DNA from: JADJLQ01 sp031417835
Lineage (GTDB): Bacteria > Bacteroidota > Bacteroidia > Chitinophagales > Saprospiraceae
Assembly (NCBI GenBank): GCA_031417835.1
Contig: JANOWJ010000205.1
Span: 52,172 to 116,171 of the forward strand
Direction: 5' to 3'
Length of the DNA stretch: 64,000 nt
Below, in pieces: positions 51,559 to 61,773 of the stretch (position 1 is its first letter; the number at the start of each line of letters is the position of its first letter). Both the position numbers and the translations under genes were made by a program. The notes below the pieces were generated by a model. That model was not told the DNA's origin. It did no database searches and saw nothing but the letters and a program-made list of their open reading frames with translations.

Positions 51559-53112
51559 TCACAACCACCACTTTAATTGCTTTAAATATTCTAATGGTAC
51601 ATAATCCATCTTCCGAATGGTACCGTCTTCAAGTAACTTATATCCCTTAGGCACATTCGTGCTCCAGGTGAGATTGGGTACTTGCTGTAATAATAACGCT
51701 CTTTGATGGGAAACTAAATTCTTATTGTCAAGATTGTATGCAATATTGTTCCATTCATTTTTATCAACTTCATGGTCATAGAGCTCTTCCAGTCCACTTG
51801 GCGGGTAATAAATATAACGATATCTATTGGTCCGAATAGTATATGCATCGTATGGTTTACCATTAATCGAATCTTTTAATTCATATGCAGAAAGTACGGG
51901 TTTATGAGGAACTGCTTTGTCTTTTAACATAGGTACCAGACTCTCCCCATCGCAATATACAGGAGGCTTTTCACCAATGAGTTCAGCCAACGTTGGAAAG
52001 ATATCAATTGTACCAACCGGTGCATGGGTTGATGAACCTGCCTTGGTAATACCAGGGACCATAAAGAATAAAGGAGCTCGTAAAGATCTTTCCCAAAGAG
52101 TAAATTTTTCCCAGTTTTCTTTTTCTCCCATGTGCATGCCATGATCAGACCACAACACAATCATGGTATTGTTTTTATACCGTGATTTTTCAAAACCATC
52201 CAATAGTCTTCCCAGCATGGCATCTGCGAAGGATATATTTGCCATGTATGCCTGAATCACTTTATGAGTTTGCTTATTATCACTTATAAATTTTTCAAGA
52301 GGCCTTCTTCCATGATTCCAGGCATCAGAAAGATCATTTTTCATTATTTCAACATCACGAATAGAATCAAGCGGATAAAGATCAAAATACTTTTGCGGGA
52401 CTTCCCATGGATCATGAGGTTTTGTTAATCCAACAGCCAAGAAAAATGGTTTATCGTGATGTTGGGACAACTCATGATTAGCCCAGTCAACTATCTGATA
52501 ATCTGCCATGTATTGATCATCCAAAGGAATTGCCCCCCATGAGAAATAATCAGGTTGTGGAATTTCAGTTCTATTTTTAATGGTTATACTCTCCATAGGA
52601 GCTCTCACCTGAAACGGTACAGGAATTTGAAGACTAGGAAAATAATAGTCCCAACCCCGAGCTTCTGTCTGATGACCAATATGCCTCGGGGGAGCTTGTG
52701 TATGGTAAATTTTACCTCCCCCAAGTGTGGTATAGCCTCTGGCTTTGAAAAATTGTTCAATGGTTTCCACTTTTTGTAATGCAGGCACTTTTCGCCATTC
52801 CGGATGCCTCCAACCAGTAATACCGGATTTGACGGGGTGTACCCCAGTCATGATAGCTGCTCTAGATGGTGCACAAGCTGGTGACGGAACCTGACAGTGC
52901 GTAAATGACATCGACATTTTTGCCAAACGGTTAAAGTTTGGTGTTTTTATTCCAGACCGGCCAGCCCAAGAATTGGTATTAATCCAATCATTCAAATCAT
53001 CAACAGAAATAAACAACACATTTGGTTTCCTATTCTTAGCATTTGATGGTAGTTGAGCAGTACTTGAAGATACTAAACACAAAAAGAAGACCATCCAGCA
53101 AGCATTTTTCAT
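51559..53112 (-). CDS. Secreted Cys-type sulfatase, iduronate-2-sulfatase-like
   Basis: A 517-residue sulfatase. The signal peptide ends near SSTAQ. Metal residues Asp38-Asp39 lie in FISVDDLNDW; Cys80 in SPACAPSRAAIMTG is the residue converted to formylglycine by a sulfatase-maturating enzyme. Later come YTTLGGGKIYH, GLTKPHDPWEVPQKYFDLYP and VLWSDHGMHMGEK with the remaining ligands. The order and the HDPWE block resemble iduronate-2-sulfatases (S1 family). It should desulfate a sulfated polysaccharide in the periplasm. No maturase lies in the window. Confidence 0.88.
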   Translation of the reverse strand: MKNACWMVFFLCLVSSSTAQLPSNAKNRKPNVLFISVDDLNDWINTNSWAGRSGIKTPNFNRLAKMSMSFTHCQVPSPACAPSRAAIMTGVHPVKSGITGWRHPEWRKVPALQKVETIEQFFKARGYTTLGGGKIYHTQAPPRHIGHQTEARGWDYYFPSLQIPVPFQVRAPMESITIKNRTEIPQPDYFSWGAIPLDDQYMADYQIVDWANHELSQHHDKPFFLAVGLTKPHDPWEVPQKYFDLYPLDSIRDVEIMKNDLSDAWNHGRRPLEKFISDNKQTHKVIQAYMANISFADAMLGRLLDGFEKSRYKNNTMIVLWSDHGMHMGEKENWEKFTLWERSLRAPLFFMVPGITKAGSSTHAPVGTIDIFPTLAELIGEKPPVYCDGESLVPMLKDKAVPHKPVLSAYELKDSINGKPYDAYTIRTNRYRYIYYPPSGLEELYDHEVDKNEWNNIAYNLDNKNLVSHQRALLLQQVPNLTWSTNVPKGYKLLEDGTIRKMDYVPLEYLKQLKWWL

Positions 53113-53282
53113 GTTACAAAATTGATATGAAAAGGTACATTTATTTTATTGATTTTAGATGCTTGAACTTCATGATTTCTAGAATAATATCGCTCCTTCT
53201 TTATAATTTAAAGCCCCATTTATCAATATAATATGTTCCAGGCATAAAATTGTCATTTGCTTTTTTTACCTTTTTTTTAAAA

Positions 53283-54932
53283 TTATTGACCCTCTTCAAA
53301 TTCTACCATCGCCAGCAATACAGTACGGGGATCAAAAATCAATTTTTCAGGTTTGTTTTCTAGGGGTATTATAAACTCAGAACGTTTAGTATTAAACCTG
53401 AATTTTGAAATATCAGGGATCTGGCTAGCGGAATTTAAAACGCCAATTTCGACCAACAAATCAAACACAAAACTATTCTTTTCATCCTGTTCGAGTTTTA
53501 TCACCACCTGTTTTTTTATGTCATCGTATTTCCATGTTCCTTTAATCATTGGATTTTCACTGCGGTAAAGCCATTGACTGAAAAATGCTTTCAGATCTTT
53601 GCCTGATGCTTTTTCCATTTCGTACAAAAAATCATCTGTAGTTGCGTTGGCATTCCTAAAGCGTTGGTAATAAGATTGAATACCTTTTTGAAAATTTTTA
53701 TTGCCGATACTGTCCCGGATCATGTGCAATATCCAGGCACCTTTTTGATATGTAATGGAGCTAGTCACCGGTTGCTCTTCTGCGGTCCGATCTTTGATAA
53801 TACTAAAATCGGGGTCTTTTGCAGCAACCGTATAAACTGTTTTTTTCGCATTAAGAAGACTCTTTATAAATTCATCATGTCCGTATACATGGTCTATAAA
53901 AAGTAAAGTGAAGAAAGTCGCGAATCCTTCACTTAGCCACGCATCATCCCAAGTTGTTTCTGTTACTGCATTGCCCCACCATTGATGCGCTAGTTCATGG
54001 ATCACCACATTTCTTAACCTGGTATCCCGCTTACCATTGATCATTTTTTCGGAATAAAAAATTGCAGAAGCGGTTTCCATACCTCCTCCCACACTTGGAG
54101 ATTGTATGTTGGCAATTTTTTCATATGAATATGGTCCTATGTATTCAGAGAAAAATTCTACAGCCTGTTTGGTAGGTTCTGCAAAATCATAAAACCCGGA
54201 TTCTCTGTCTTGAGGGTACACCCAGGTTTGAATTGATTTACCATATACCTCATCTACGTACTGTACAGCAAAATGAGCTACGCCCAATACATATAGCCAA
54301 CTTGAAACGGGCACTGATTGTTTCCAATGCGTAAGCCGGGTACCCGCATCCAGATTGGTTTCTTCCACCAATAGTCCGTTGGAAACTACCTGGTAGTGTG
54401 AGGGTGCTTTTATAATAAACTCACAGGTTGCTTTCTCATAAGGGTGGTCAATACAAGGCAACCATTGCCTGGTCCTGTTGGGCCAGTTCTCTGTAAAAAA
54501 ACTTCTCTCACCATATTTTGTAGGGCCGATTCTCAATGCGTCCGCTGCCACGCCACGATATCGAATTACAAATGTTAATATGGCACCGTTGATAGATGGT
54601 TTTGACAGTTGAATAAGCAGTGCATCATTTTGGTGATTATACTTTATGGATTCACCGTTTTGCAGTATAGATTCTACCTCCATGCCATTGTTTTTTCTTG
54701 CAGCAGTTTTGTTTGCTAAATCAAGTCGAAACTCTTTGATATCTTGCTTTTTAAACAATACAGTGATCGAAGCAGTGCCAGATATTTCGTCATTGGCATC
54801 GGATAATACCAATTCATACTTATAATGCATAATATCAATATTGTAATTGCGAGGATATTTATCTGCCAATGTATGACCAGCAAAATGTAGAATTATAATC
54901 AGCAGAGAAAATGAATAATGACGATAAACCAT
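53283..54932 (-). CDS. Secreted M1 family metallopeptidase
   Basis: A 549-residue zinc aminopeptidase-like enzyme. Residues 1-23 are a signal peptide. The N-terminal saddle domain leads to GGGMETAS at 282-289 (the GxMEN exopeptidase motif with substitutions) and the zinc site HELAHQWWG with His312, Glu313, His316 and the third ligand Glu335 in WLSEGFATFF. SITYQKGAWILHMI supplies the catalytic Tyr. It lacks the long C-terminal helical domain of aminopeptidase N, as do many Bacteroidota members, and ends with a small beta domain. It is 170 bases upstream of the sulfatase gene. Confidence 0.87.
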   Translation of the reverse strand: MVYRHYSFSLLIIILHFAGHTLADKYPRNYNIDIMHYKYELVLSDANDEISGTASITVLFKKQDIKEFRLDLANKTAARKNNGMEVESILQNGESIKYNHQNDALLIQLSKPSINGAILTFVIRYRGVAADALRIGPTKYGERSFFTENWPNRTRQWLPCIDHPYEKATCEFIIKAPSHYQVVSNGLLVEETNLDAGTRLTHWKQSVPVSSWLYVLGVAHFAVQYVDEVYGKSIQTWVYPQDRESGFYDFAEPTKQAVEFFSEYIGPYSYEKIANIQSPSVGGGMETASAIFYSEKMINGKRDTRLRNVVIHELAHQWWGNAVTETTWDDAWLSEGFATFFTLLFIDHVYGHDEFIKSLLNAKKTVYTVAAKDPDFSIIKDRTAEEQPVTSSITYQKGAWILHMIRDSIGNKNFQKGIQSYYQRFRNANATTDDFLYEMEKASGKDLKAFFSQWLYRSENPMIKGTWKYDDIKKQVVIKLEQDEKNSFVFDLLVEIGVLNSASQIPDISKFRFNTKRSEFIIPLENKPEKLIFDPRTVLLAMVEFEEGQ

Positions 54933-55066
54933 GTAAAAAAATTTTGAACTTATATGAAAAAGAATATACTAATGAATCAATCAGAATTTTAATTTGTAAT
55001 TTTAATTAAAAAAGAAAACCGTAGTAAAAATAGACAGTCATGTAATCATTCTTTAAAATTATTTTT

Positions 55067-56752
55067 ATGAATTGTAAAAGCTTAAAAAGTAAACGTTATA
55101 GCATATTTTATCCATTGGTCTATATTGTTTTTCTCAATATACCTTTTATTCCTCATTCTACTGCTCAGGATAGTAACAAAGTAATGAATAAACCAGGAGT
55201 GATTCGTGAACATCATCGCGGGTTACACGGATACATCAGCTATGAGGCTGCCAGACCAGCGGATAGGGCAAACTATGGTTATGGCATGGGTTTTTATTCA
55301 GCAGTATGGCCCCTGATCAGTGAGCCGATTGCCGATTTTCAGATTGGTTTGGCCGGTTCCTGGATTGTTCCTGACAATTCAGATAATAAGGACAAACCAC
55401 TGGCACCTATAGGTACTCATGCCCGCGACAATTGGCCAAAACGAGGTCCCACATGGAGCAGTGTATTTCAAACTTTGGAAGGCGGGCTTGGCTACTGGGC
55501 TGGTAATCGTTTTCGGTATGGTCCTCCAAAATTCAGCATGAATGCAACTCCACAATGTTATGATTATGAAATAGGTTCTCCGGGTTGGTCATTTTTTTAT
55601 GATACTGAAGCTTTGCCTGACAATCGTCTGGGCATCGCTCAATTGAGCAATCGACTACTTATACCACCTGATGCTTTACCATTCCAGGACAATCCAAATG
55701 GTAAATTTCTGGGCTATTCATACATGGCTTTGCCTTTTACAGAACCGACTACCGGAGATCCACCAACAGGTGACCTGGCTTGGACTTGTTTTCTAAGCGC
55801 TGCTAATTTCAAAGGGCCGATAGCTTATTATATTCCTGAGACCTGGAGTAAGATCGGAAAACTTTTCAATTATGATTTTATTTATGGACGCGGATTGGAT
55901 GCAAGATCAGGGACTATGGGTGGTGGCGCTATGGAGATCAATACGGTACCTTGTTTTGAATCACAAGATGAAAAGGGGATTACTTATTCAAAGATTCCAC
56001 AACTGCAATTTCCTGTTGATGGTAATGGTAAAACCTCGTTAGTACTGGATGTGGTGTATTACTCAAAAGCTGCATTGTACGATTCATTCAAAGCCTGGCG
56101 TGATGGTGGCAAAACTTGCTCTGGTAAGTTCGATGAAAAAGGTGCATGGAAATCAACTCTGACCACGCGCTCCACTGTCTTCGATCAGGCAGGTAAAAAA
56201 ATCACAGGAGTAGAAAAAATCTTCGATACCAAAGTACATGTAAATAATATATGGGGATTGGAATGGTTTGATGGTACTGCTAATAAATTTGGAAAGTTTC
56301 CTACCTATTTCAGGGAGGAAGGAGATCGATTAGTTGCCATTACTGAAGAGGAAGTTCCTGATGAGACTAATCTTCGCGACAAGGAATTTAAATTGGCGGA
56401 ACCTGGCAAACCTTTCACTTCGCCTGCTAAAGGAGCCTGGACCAATCCCGGAGCTGCTGCTGGTCCTTTTAAAGTCATGCTTATAGATGGTTCAGTGGTC
56501 ACCTATTCCTGGTATCGATTTGTAGATCAGCCATCTTTCCAGCAATACAACTGGAGAAAAGCCAAAAAAGAAAAATTACAAGCTTTCATTGAAATGATTC
56601 ATGCCGATTGGCCGATTGATAGAGATTATATGGCACCTATCACTAAAGGGGAATTGGTATCTCTTGATCCGGCGCTATTGGTTACACCACCTAAGGGTAT
56701 GGAAGTAGGATATATTCCTATCGTAACACTTCAGGAAGCTGCTTCTAAATAG
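55067..56752 (+). CDS. Uncharacterised secreted protein
   Basis: A 561-residue protein not recognised. An N-terminal basic/hydrophobic region (IVFLNIPFIPHSTAQ) is a signal peptide. The body is rich in Trp, Tyr and Gly (YGYGMGFYSAVWPLIS, TLEGGLGYWAGNRFRYGPP) and contains beta-rich segments; nothing matches a known catalytic signature that I can name. The tail (FIEMIHADWPIDRDYM) is helical. It begins a + strand group with the DUF3863-like gene 33 bases downstream and the sulfatase fusion after that, so a role in handling a sulfated or unusual glycan is the best contextual guess. Confidence 0.6.
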   Translation: MNCKSLKSKRYSIFYPLVYIVFLNIPFIPHSTAQDSNKVMNKPGVIREHHRGLHGYISYEAARPADRANYGYGMGFYSAVWPLISEPIADFQIGLAGSWIVPDNSDNKDKPLAPIGTHARDNWPKRGPTWSSVFQTLEGGLGYWAGNRFRYGPPKFSMNATPQCYDYEIGSPGWSFFYDTEALPDNRLGIAQLSNRLLIPPDALPFQDNPNGKFLGYSYMALPFTEPTTGDPPTGDLAWTCFLSAANFKGPIAYYIPETWSKIGKLFNYDFIYGRGLDARSGTMGGGAMEINTVPCFESQDEKGITYSKIPQLQFPVDGNGKTSLVLDVVYYSKAALYDSFKAWRDGGKTCSGKFDEKGAWKSTLTTRSTVFDQAGKKITGVEKIFDTKVHVNNIWGLEWFDGTANKFGKFPTYFREEGDRLVAITEEEVPDETNLRDKEFKLAEPGKPFTSPAKGAWTNPGAAAGPFKVMLIDGSVVTYSWYRFVDQPSFQQYNWRKAKKEKLQAFIEMIHADWPIDRDYMAPITKGELVSLDPALLVTPPKGMEVGYIPIVTLQEAASK

Positions 56753-56785
56753 AAACCAACGAAATATTTTATTAAGTCAATAAAA

Positions 56786-58300
56786 ATGAATATAGAAATA
56801 TTTAAAAGAAGTGTATTTATTGGCCTGCTAAGTTTATGTGTGGTCGAAATTCAAACGCAGATAACGGATGCAAATTTATTGGCATATCGAAATATTGACC
56901 TGTCAAACTCTGACAGCAAGAAACAGCATGTAACCAATGCTATTGGTAATGCCAGAACGCCGAAAGATACCGTGTTTACACTTTTGGGTAACCGCTTTGT
57001 TACTTTGAGTACCCTGGTGCGTGTGAATCAAATTGAAACATCACGCGATCAAGCAGTAGGTGAAGATGAATCCGGAATTCACTCTCCTGAATCAGCCATC
57101 GCATTCAGGGAAGCTGTAGAAAAGGCATTGCCTGGGTCACGAATTACCTGGGCTTTTAGCTGGCTCGCACTGAAAGACAATCGTCCAAATTATCTGGGCA
57201 TAAAAAAATTGGCAGTGTCCTATCATAAAAAATATGGAGATGAGATCACCTTTGCACCTGGTGGCTTTTTCTCTAATATGTATAACACCAGGGAGCAGAT
57301 TAACCGTGATTTACATGAAGGTCTGCAAATGGTTTCGGAAATGATTGGTAATGGATACAGGCCTGCCAGTGTGATCGCCGGTTTCCTGGCAGCTGAGAAT
57401 CTGCGTTTTTTGGCTGAAGAAGAAGGTATACACGTATGCCAGGGCAATATTTGGAGTCAGCATGCGATAGATAATGGTGACGGGGATGGTTCTATTTCCT
57501 ATCCATATTATCCTTCACGCCAGCACTTTCTAAAAGTAGCTCAGGACAGCGCTGACCAGATAGACTGTGTAAACCTGGATGGCTGGACCTGCGATTTTTT
57601 GACCGCACGCCGGGCAGGCTTCGAAAATGGGTTCAATAGCCGGCTGGGAGTAGGACTGATAGAGACGGTAATCAGATACGGTGCCGAAAAAGGCCTGCAG
57701 GAGATGATGGCAACTACTTCAGCGCATTTCGACGAAGGATTTAATCTCAATAAGTTTGCTTGGGTCACCAATATCTGCGAACTTGGACTGGTGGAGGCAC
57801 ACAAAATATACCATTATAAGTACCCTGGCGTAGTGATTCCCGGTATCTCGGGCTGGCTTGAAGGGATCAGAAGCAGATGGCCGGATGCCAGGGCTGTTAC
57901 AGTTGGTGAATTCGGATTAGCCTGGCGCAGACAGTTCACGAACAATGACAGTATCAACTATCATTTTGTAGAACGCGGATCCGGATTCCCGGGATCAGAA
58001 CCAGAAATGGAAATACGATGGTTTATGAACAAAGATTTCCGGTTGGCCCTATTAAGGGATTGGAAGGCAGGTACACCAGAAAAACTTATCGATTTCACTC
58101 GCTATGACCTCAAGGCTATGGAACCCGATGACCCAAAGCCTGGCCAGAACACCCGAAATTGGAGCTTACTCAATAGACTTAACCAGAAGGGAACCCGTGC
58201 ACAGGACAAACCAATTGAAATCGGGCAAATGAATGCACCAGAACAGTCATTGATAAAGCGGAGGTATCCAGAGCTAATTCCGATAGGTACTAAAAATTAA
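56786..58300 (+). CDS. DUF3863-like secreted protein
   Basis: A 504-residue exported protein with a signal ending near IQTQI. The body has the look of a TIM-barrel or polysaccharide-deacetylase-like hydrolase: ITWAFSWLALKDNRPNY, ITFAPGGFFSN, YRPASVIAGFLAAENL, YPSRQHFLK, DCVNLDGWTCDFL, and VGEFGLAWRR late. My recollection is that DUF3863/DUF3864 proteins of Bacteroides look like this, but that match is tentative. No function is established. It lies 33 bases after the uncharacterised gene and 131 bases before the sulfatase fusion. Confidence 0.55.
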   Translation: MNIEIFKRSVFIGLLSLCVVEIQTQITDANLLAYRNIDLSNSDSKKQHVTNAIGNARTPKDTVFTLLGNRFVTLSTLVRVNQIETSRDQAVGEDESGIHSPESAIAFREAVEKALPGSRITWAFSWLALKDNRPNYLGIKKLAVSYHKKYGDEITFAPGGFFSNMYNTREQINRDLHEGLQMVSEMIGNGYRPASVIAGFLAAENLRFLAEEEGIHVCQGNIWSQHAIDNGDGDGSISYPYYPSRQHFLKVAQDSADQIDCVNLDGWTCDFLTARRAGFENGFNSRLGVGLIETVIRYGAEKGLQEMMATTSAHFDEGFNLNKFAWVTNICELGLVEAHKIYHYKYPGVVIPGISGWLEGIRSRWPDARAVTVGEFGLAWRRQFTNNDSINYHFVERGSGFPGSEPEMEIRWFMNKDFRLALLRDWKAGTPEKLIDFTRYDLKAMEPDDPKPGQNTRNWSLLNRLNQKGTRAQDKPIEIGQMNAPEQSLIKRRYPELIPIGTKN

Positions 58301-58431
58301 AGTTAGGAATTAAATATTTTATCATTAGTTAACAGGATTGCAAGAGATGGGTTTTCCGCATGAAATGGTATCTTGCTTAATACTACTGATCTCGTTTAAG
58401 AATAAAAAAAATTATATCAATCAAGAAGTGC

Positions 58432-61400
58432 ATGAAAAAAATATTTCTTTTCGTATTTGCTTTAGTCAATTGTATAATTACCTACTCACAGCAAAAACCC
58501 AATATCGTCTACATTCTTGCCGATGATATGGGCATAGGCGATGTATCGGCTTATAACCTCAATGGTAAAATTCAAACACCGAGCATTGACCAACTGGCAA
58601 AAGAAGGTGTCCGGTTTACGGATGCTCATACCACTTCTTCCGTATGTACTCCTACCCGCTATGGTTTACTAACCGGACGGTATAATTGGCGAAGCCGGTT
58701 AAAAAGTGGTGTATTACAGGGATACGATACCAGTCTGCTCGATCCCAATAGATTGACTGTGGCTTCCTTTCTCCAAAAACAAGGATACCATACAGGGGTA
58801 GTTGGAAAATGGCATTTGGGTTGGACTTGGGCAAATATAAAGGCAGGGCAAAAGAATGTTGATTTTTCAAAACAAGTACTTCATGGTCCCAATAGTTTTG
58901 GTTTTGATTATTCTTTTTGCATTTCTGCATCATTGGATATGGCACCTTATGTATATGTTGAAAATGGGCAACCTACGGCTGCACCCACGGATACATGTGC
59001 ATCTACTGTCGGAGTAGGATTTTACAGAGCTGGCTGGATAGCACCTGATTTTAAACACGAAGAGGTGATGGATAAATTTACGAATAAAGCCATTGGATTT
59101 ATCAATCAAAACAGCCAAACCCAAAAACCATTTTTTTTATACTTACCACTAGCTGCTCCACATACCCCTGTCTTACCTACTGATGCATATGCAGGCAAAA
59201 GCCAAGTATCCCCTTACGCAGATTTTGTCATGATGGTAGATGAGGTAGTGAAAAAAGTGGTATCCTCGCTGAAAGCCAATGGCGTATACGACAACACACT
59301 AATTATTTTTACTTCTGATAATGGTTTTGCTCCTGCTGCTGATTTGAATGCCCAATTGGAAAAAGGCCATAATCCAGGCATGAATTTTCGCGGAACCAAA
59401 GCAGATATATTTGAAGGCGGGCATCGTGTACCTTTTATAGTACGATGGGGTAACCAGATTAAAAAAGCCGGTATTCAATCTCAATTATTGTGTTCAACGG
59501 ATTTTTTCAGAACAATTTCAGAAATCGTAAATGTAAAATTAAGCGATAATACGGCCGAAGATAGTTACAGTTTTATGAGCGCTTTAACCGGTAAAAAAAC
59601 TATTTTGCCGAAACGCAGTGCCATAGTGCATCATTCTGTTGATGGCTATTTTGCGATTCGTCAGCATAATTGGAAGCTGATTTTTGCTTCCCATTCGGGA
59701 GGCTGGAGTAACCCAAAACCAAATAGCGAACTAGCTAAAACATTACCCCCAATCCAATTATATAATTTATCCATAGATGCAGGCGAGTCTAAAAATGTAT
59801 ATGCTCAAAACCCGGCCAAAGTAAAAGAGCTAACTCAGTTAATGACAAAGTACCTTAAGAATGGCAGAAGTACTGATGGAAATATACAATCAAATGAAGG
59901 GCCTGCACATTGGAAACAACTTACCTGGTTAAAAGAAAGAGAAGCCGACATCATTATATATGGCGGTACTTCGGCAGCAATTATTGCAGCAGTACAGGTA
60001 AAAAGAATGGGTAAGTCAGTGATCATTGTGTCGCCCGATAAACATCTCGGTGGACTTTCTTCCGGTGGTTTGGGTTATACTGATACTGGAAATAAAGGAG
60101 TAATCGGTGGTTTATCCAGAGAGTTTTATCAGCGCATCTATAATCACTATGAAAAATCAAAGAACTGGATCTGGCAATTACGGGAAGAATACGGTAATAG
60201 AGGACAAGGCACACCTGCGATAGACGGCGATGCCCGCACCATGTGGATTTTTGAGCCCCATGCCGCAGAACAAGTATTTGAAGATTTTGTAAAAGAACAA
60301 GACATCCCTGTTTATCGTGACGAATGGTTGGACCGTAACTCAAAGGGTATACAAAAGAAGAATGGAGCTATTCAATCATTTAAAACATTAAATGGAATCA
60401 GCTACAAAGGCAAAATGTTTATTGATGCTACTTATGAGGGCGATTTAATGGCATTAGCCGGGGTAAAGAATCACATAGGAAGGGAACCCAATAGTCGATA
60501 CAATGAAAAATGGAATGGATTACAAGCCGGTATTTTTCATCAGGGTCATCATTTTGAATCTAAAATAAGTCCATACAAAATAGCAGGCAATGCAAAGAGT
60601 GGCCTCTTGCCGGAAATTTCACCGGAACCTGTGGCCGCAGTCAACGGATCAGGAGATCGTAAAATACAAGCATATTGTTTTCGGATGTGCCTGAGTGATC
60701 ATCCTGATAATCGGATACCTTTTCCAAAGCCCGAAGGGTATGATTCGAGCAGGTATGAATTGTATGCAAGAGTATACGAATCAGGGTGGCGAAAGACTTT
60801 TGTAAAATTTGATCCCATTCCCAATAGAAAAACAGATACAAATAATCACGGACCTTTCAGCACAGATTATCTTGGTAAAAACTATGATTATCCGGAAGCA
60901 ACTTATAAAAGGCGTCGTGAAATAATAAAAGATCATGAATTATATCAAAAAGGCCTGATGTATTTTCTTCAAAATGATTCCCGTGTGCCACCGGATGTAC
61001 AAGAAAAGATGAAAGAATGGGGCTTAGCCAAAGATGAATTTATTGATAATGATCACTGGCCACAACAACTGTATATTCGTGAATCACGCCGAATGATTGG
61101 TGAATTTGTAATGACTGAAGCGGATGCCCTGGGCAAAACAACGGTACCCAAACCAATAGGAATGGGATCGTACAATATAGACTCACACAATACTCAACGA
61201 TACGTGACACAGGAAGGATACGTACAAAACGAAGGCGATATCTCTGTAAAACCCGATAAGCCCTATTCAATTGCCTATGGTTCTATATTACCAAAAGAAA
61301 AAGAGTGTAGCAATTTATTAGTACCCGTATGTGTTTCCAGCTCACATATTGCCTACGGATCTATTCGTATGGAGCCTGTATTTATGATATTAGGTCAATC

Positions 61401-61512
61401 AGCCGCCACAGCTGCAGTTCTGGCTTTAGAACATAAAGTAACTCCTCAGGATTTATCGTATGATGTATTGAAAACTGTATTGATGAATGATAAACAGATT
61501 TTGGACAGATAA
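58432..61512 (+). CDS. Arylsulfatase-FAD-dependent oxidoreductase fusion protein
   Basis: A secreted protein of 1026 residues with two complete enzymes. Residues 1-20 are a signal peptide. Residues of about 22-500 are an S1 arylsulfatase: metal Asp31-Asp32 in ILADDMG, formylglycine Cys72 in SSVCTPTRYGLLTGRYNWR, VGKWHLG, and FTSDNGF, ending with KNGRST. From about residue 505 begins an FAD-dependent oxidoreductase: ADIIIYGGTSAAIIAAVQ (Rossmann), HLGGLSSGGLGYTDTGN, MFIDATYEGDLMALAG and the C-terminal IRMEPVFMILGQSAATAA. The second family is often secreted and linked to glycan degradation (xanthan-lyase-like annotations). No stop, frameshift or internal signal separates the two. It may desulfate and oxidise the same sugar. 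Confidence 0.85.
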   Translation: MKKIFLFVFALVNCIITYSQQKPNIVYILADDMGIGDVSAYNLNGKIQTPSIDQLAKEGVRFTDAHTTSSVCTPTRYGLLTGRYNWRSRLKSGVLQGYDTSLLDPNRLTVASFLQKQGYHTGVVGKWHLGWTWANIKAGQKNVDFSKQVLHGPNSFGFDYSFCISASLDMAPYVYVENGQPTAAPTDTCASTVGVGFYRAGWIAPDFKHEEVMDKFTNKAIGFINQNSQTQKPFFLYLPLAAPHTPVLPTDAYAGKSQVSPYADFVMMVDEVVKKVVSSLKANGVYDNTLIIFTSDNGFAPAADLNAQLEKGHNPGMNFRGTKADIFEGGHRVPFIVRWGNQIKKAGIQSQLLCSTDFFRTISEIVNVKLSDNTAEDSYSFMSALTGKKTILPKRSAIVHHSVDGYFAIRQHNWKLIFASHSGGWSNPKPNSELAKTLPPIQLYNLSIDAGESKNVYAQNPAKVKELTQLMTKYLKNGRSTDGNIQSNEGPAHWKQLTWLKEREADIIIYGGTSAAIIAAVQVKRMGKSVIIVSPDKHLGGLSSGGLGYTDTGNKGVIGGLSREFYQRIYNHYEKSKNWIWQLREEYGNRGQGTPAIDGDARTMWIFEPHAAEQVFEDFVKEQDIPVYRDEWLDRNSKGIQKKNGAIQSFKTLNGISYKGKMFIDATYEGDLMALAGVKNHIGREPNSRYNEKWNGLQAGIFHQGHHFESKISPYKIAGNAKSGLLPEISPEPVAAVNGSGDRKIQAYCFRMCLSDHPDNRIPFPKPEGYDSSRYELYARVYESGWRKTFVKFDPIPNRKTDTNNHGPFSTDYLGKNYDYPEATYKRRREIIKDHELYQKGLMYFLQNDSRVPPDVQEKMKEWGLAKDEFIDNDHWPQQLYIRESRRMIGEFVMTEADALGKTTVPKPIGMGSYNIDSHNTQRYVTQEGYVQNEGDISVKPDKPYSIAYGSILPKEKECSNLLVPVCVSSSHIAYGSIRMEPVFMILGQSAATAAVLALEHKVTPQDLSYDVLKTVLMNDKQILDR

Positions 61513-61635
61513 AGAAATGTGGCTTTTTTTCTAAAAATATTTTAGCAAATACAAATGGATATTGCATTGATTTTTATAAAGTGCGCATCCTTAACACCAA
61601 CATCCTCAAATTTAGAATAAGGGTATTTTACTTCC

Positions 61636-61773
61636 ATGAATTCTCCCTTGAAGAATTTATTACTATACGTTGTTGTTATCTTATCGTCTATATTCATATT
61701 TTCTTTTCTTTTTCATTTTGCCGAACAACTTTACATACGCGATCTTGCGTTTATATCAGAAGTAAATCCATGA
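61636..61773 (+). CDS. Possible 45-residue single-span membrane peptide
   Basis: An ATG-started frame in the 444-base gap after the fusion gene. It reads as a short polar start, one hydrophobic helix (LLLYVVVILSSIFIFSFLF) and a charged tail ending EVNP. It could be a small membrane protein or the stump of a lost gene. No promoter box or family support. A weak hairpin, CTAAAA-ATA-TTTTAG at 61531-61545, precedes it and may end the upstream transcript. Nothing else was seen in 61513-61956. Confidence 0.25.
   Translation: MNSPLKNLLLYVVVILSSIFIFSFLFHFAEQLYIRDLAFISEVNP

Noticed and set aside
53210..53285. Protein-like tail NFMPGTYYIDKWGFKL in a frame shifted from the end of the M1 gene
   Set aside because: There is no start codon context of its own beyond an internal ATG, it is very short, and it is preceded by poly-A runs that often create chance frames; no evidence for frameshifting.
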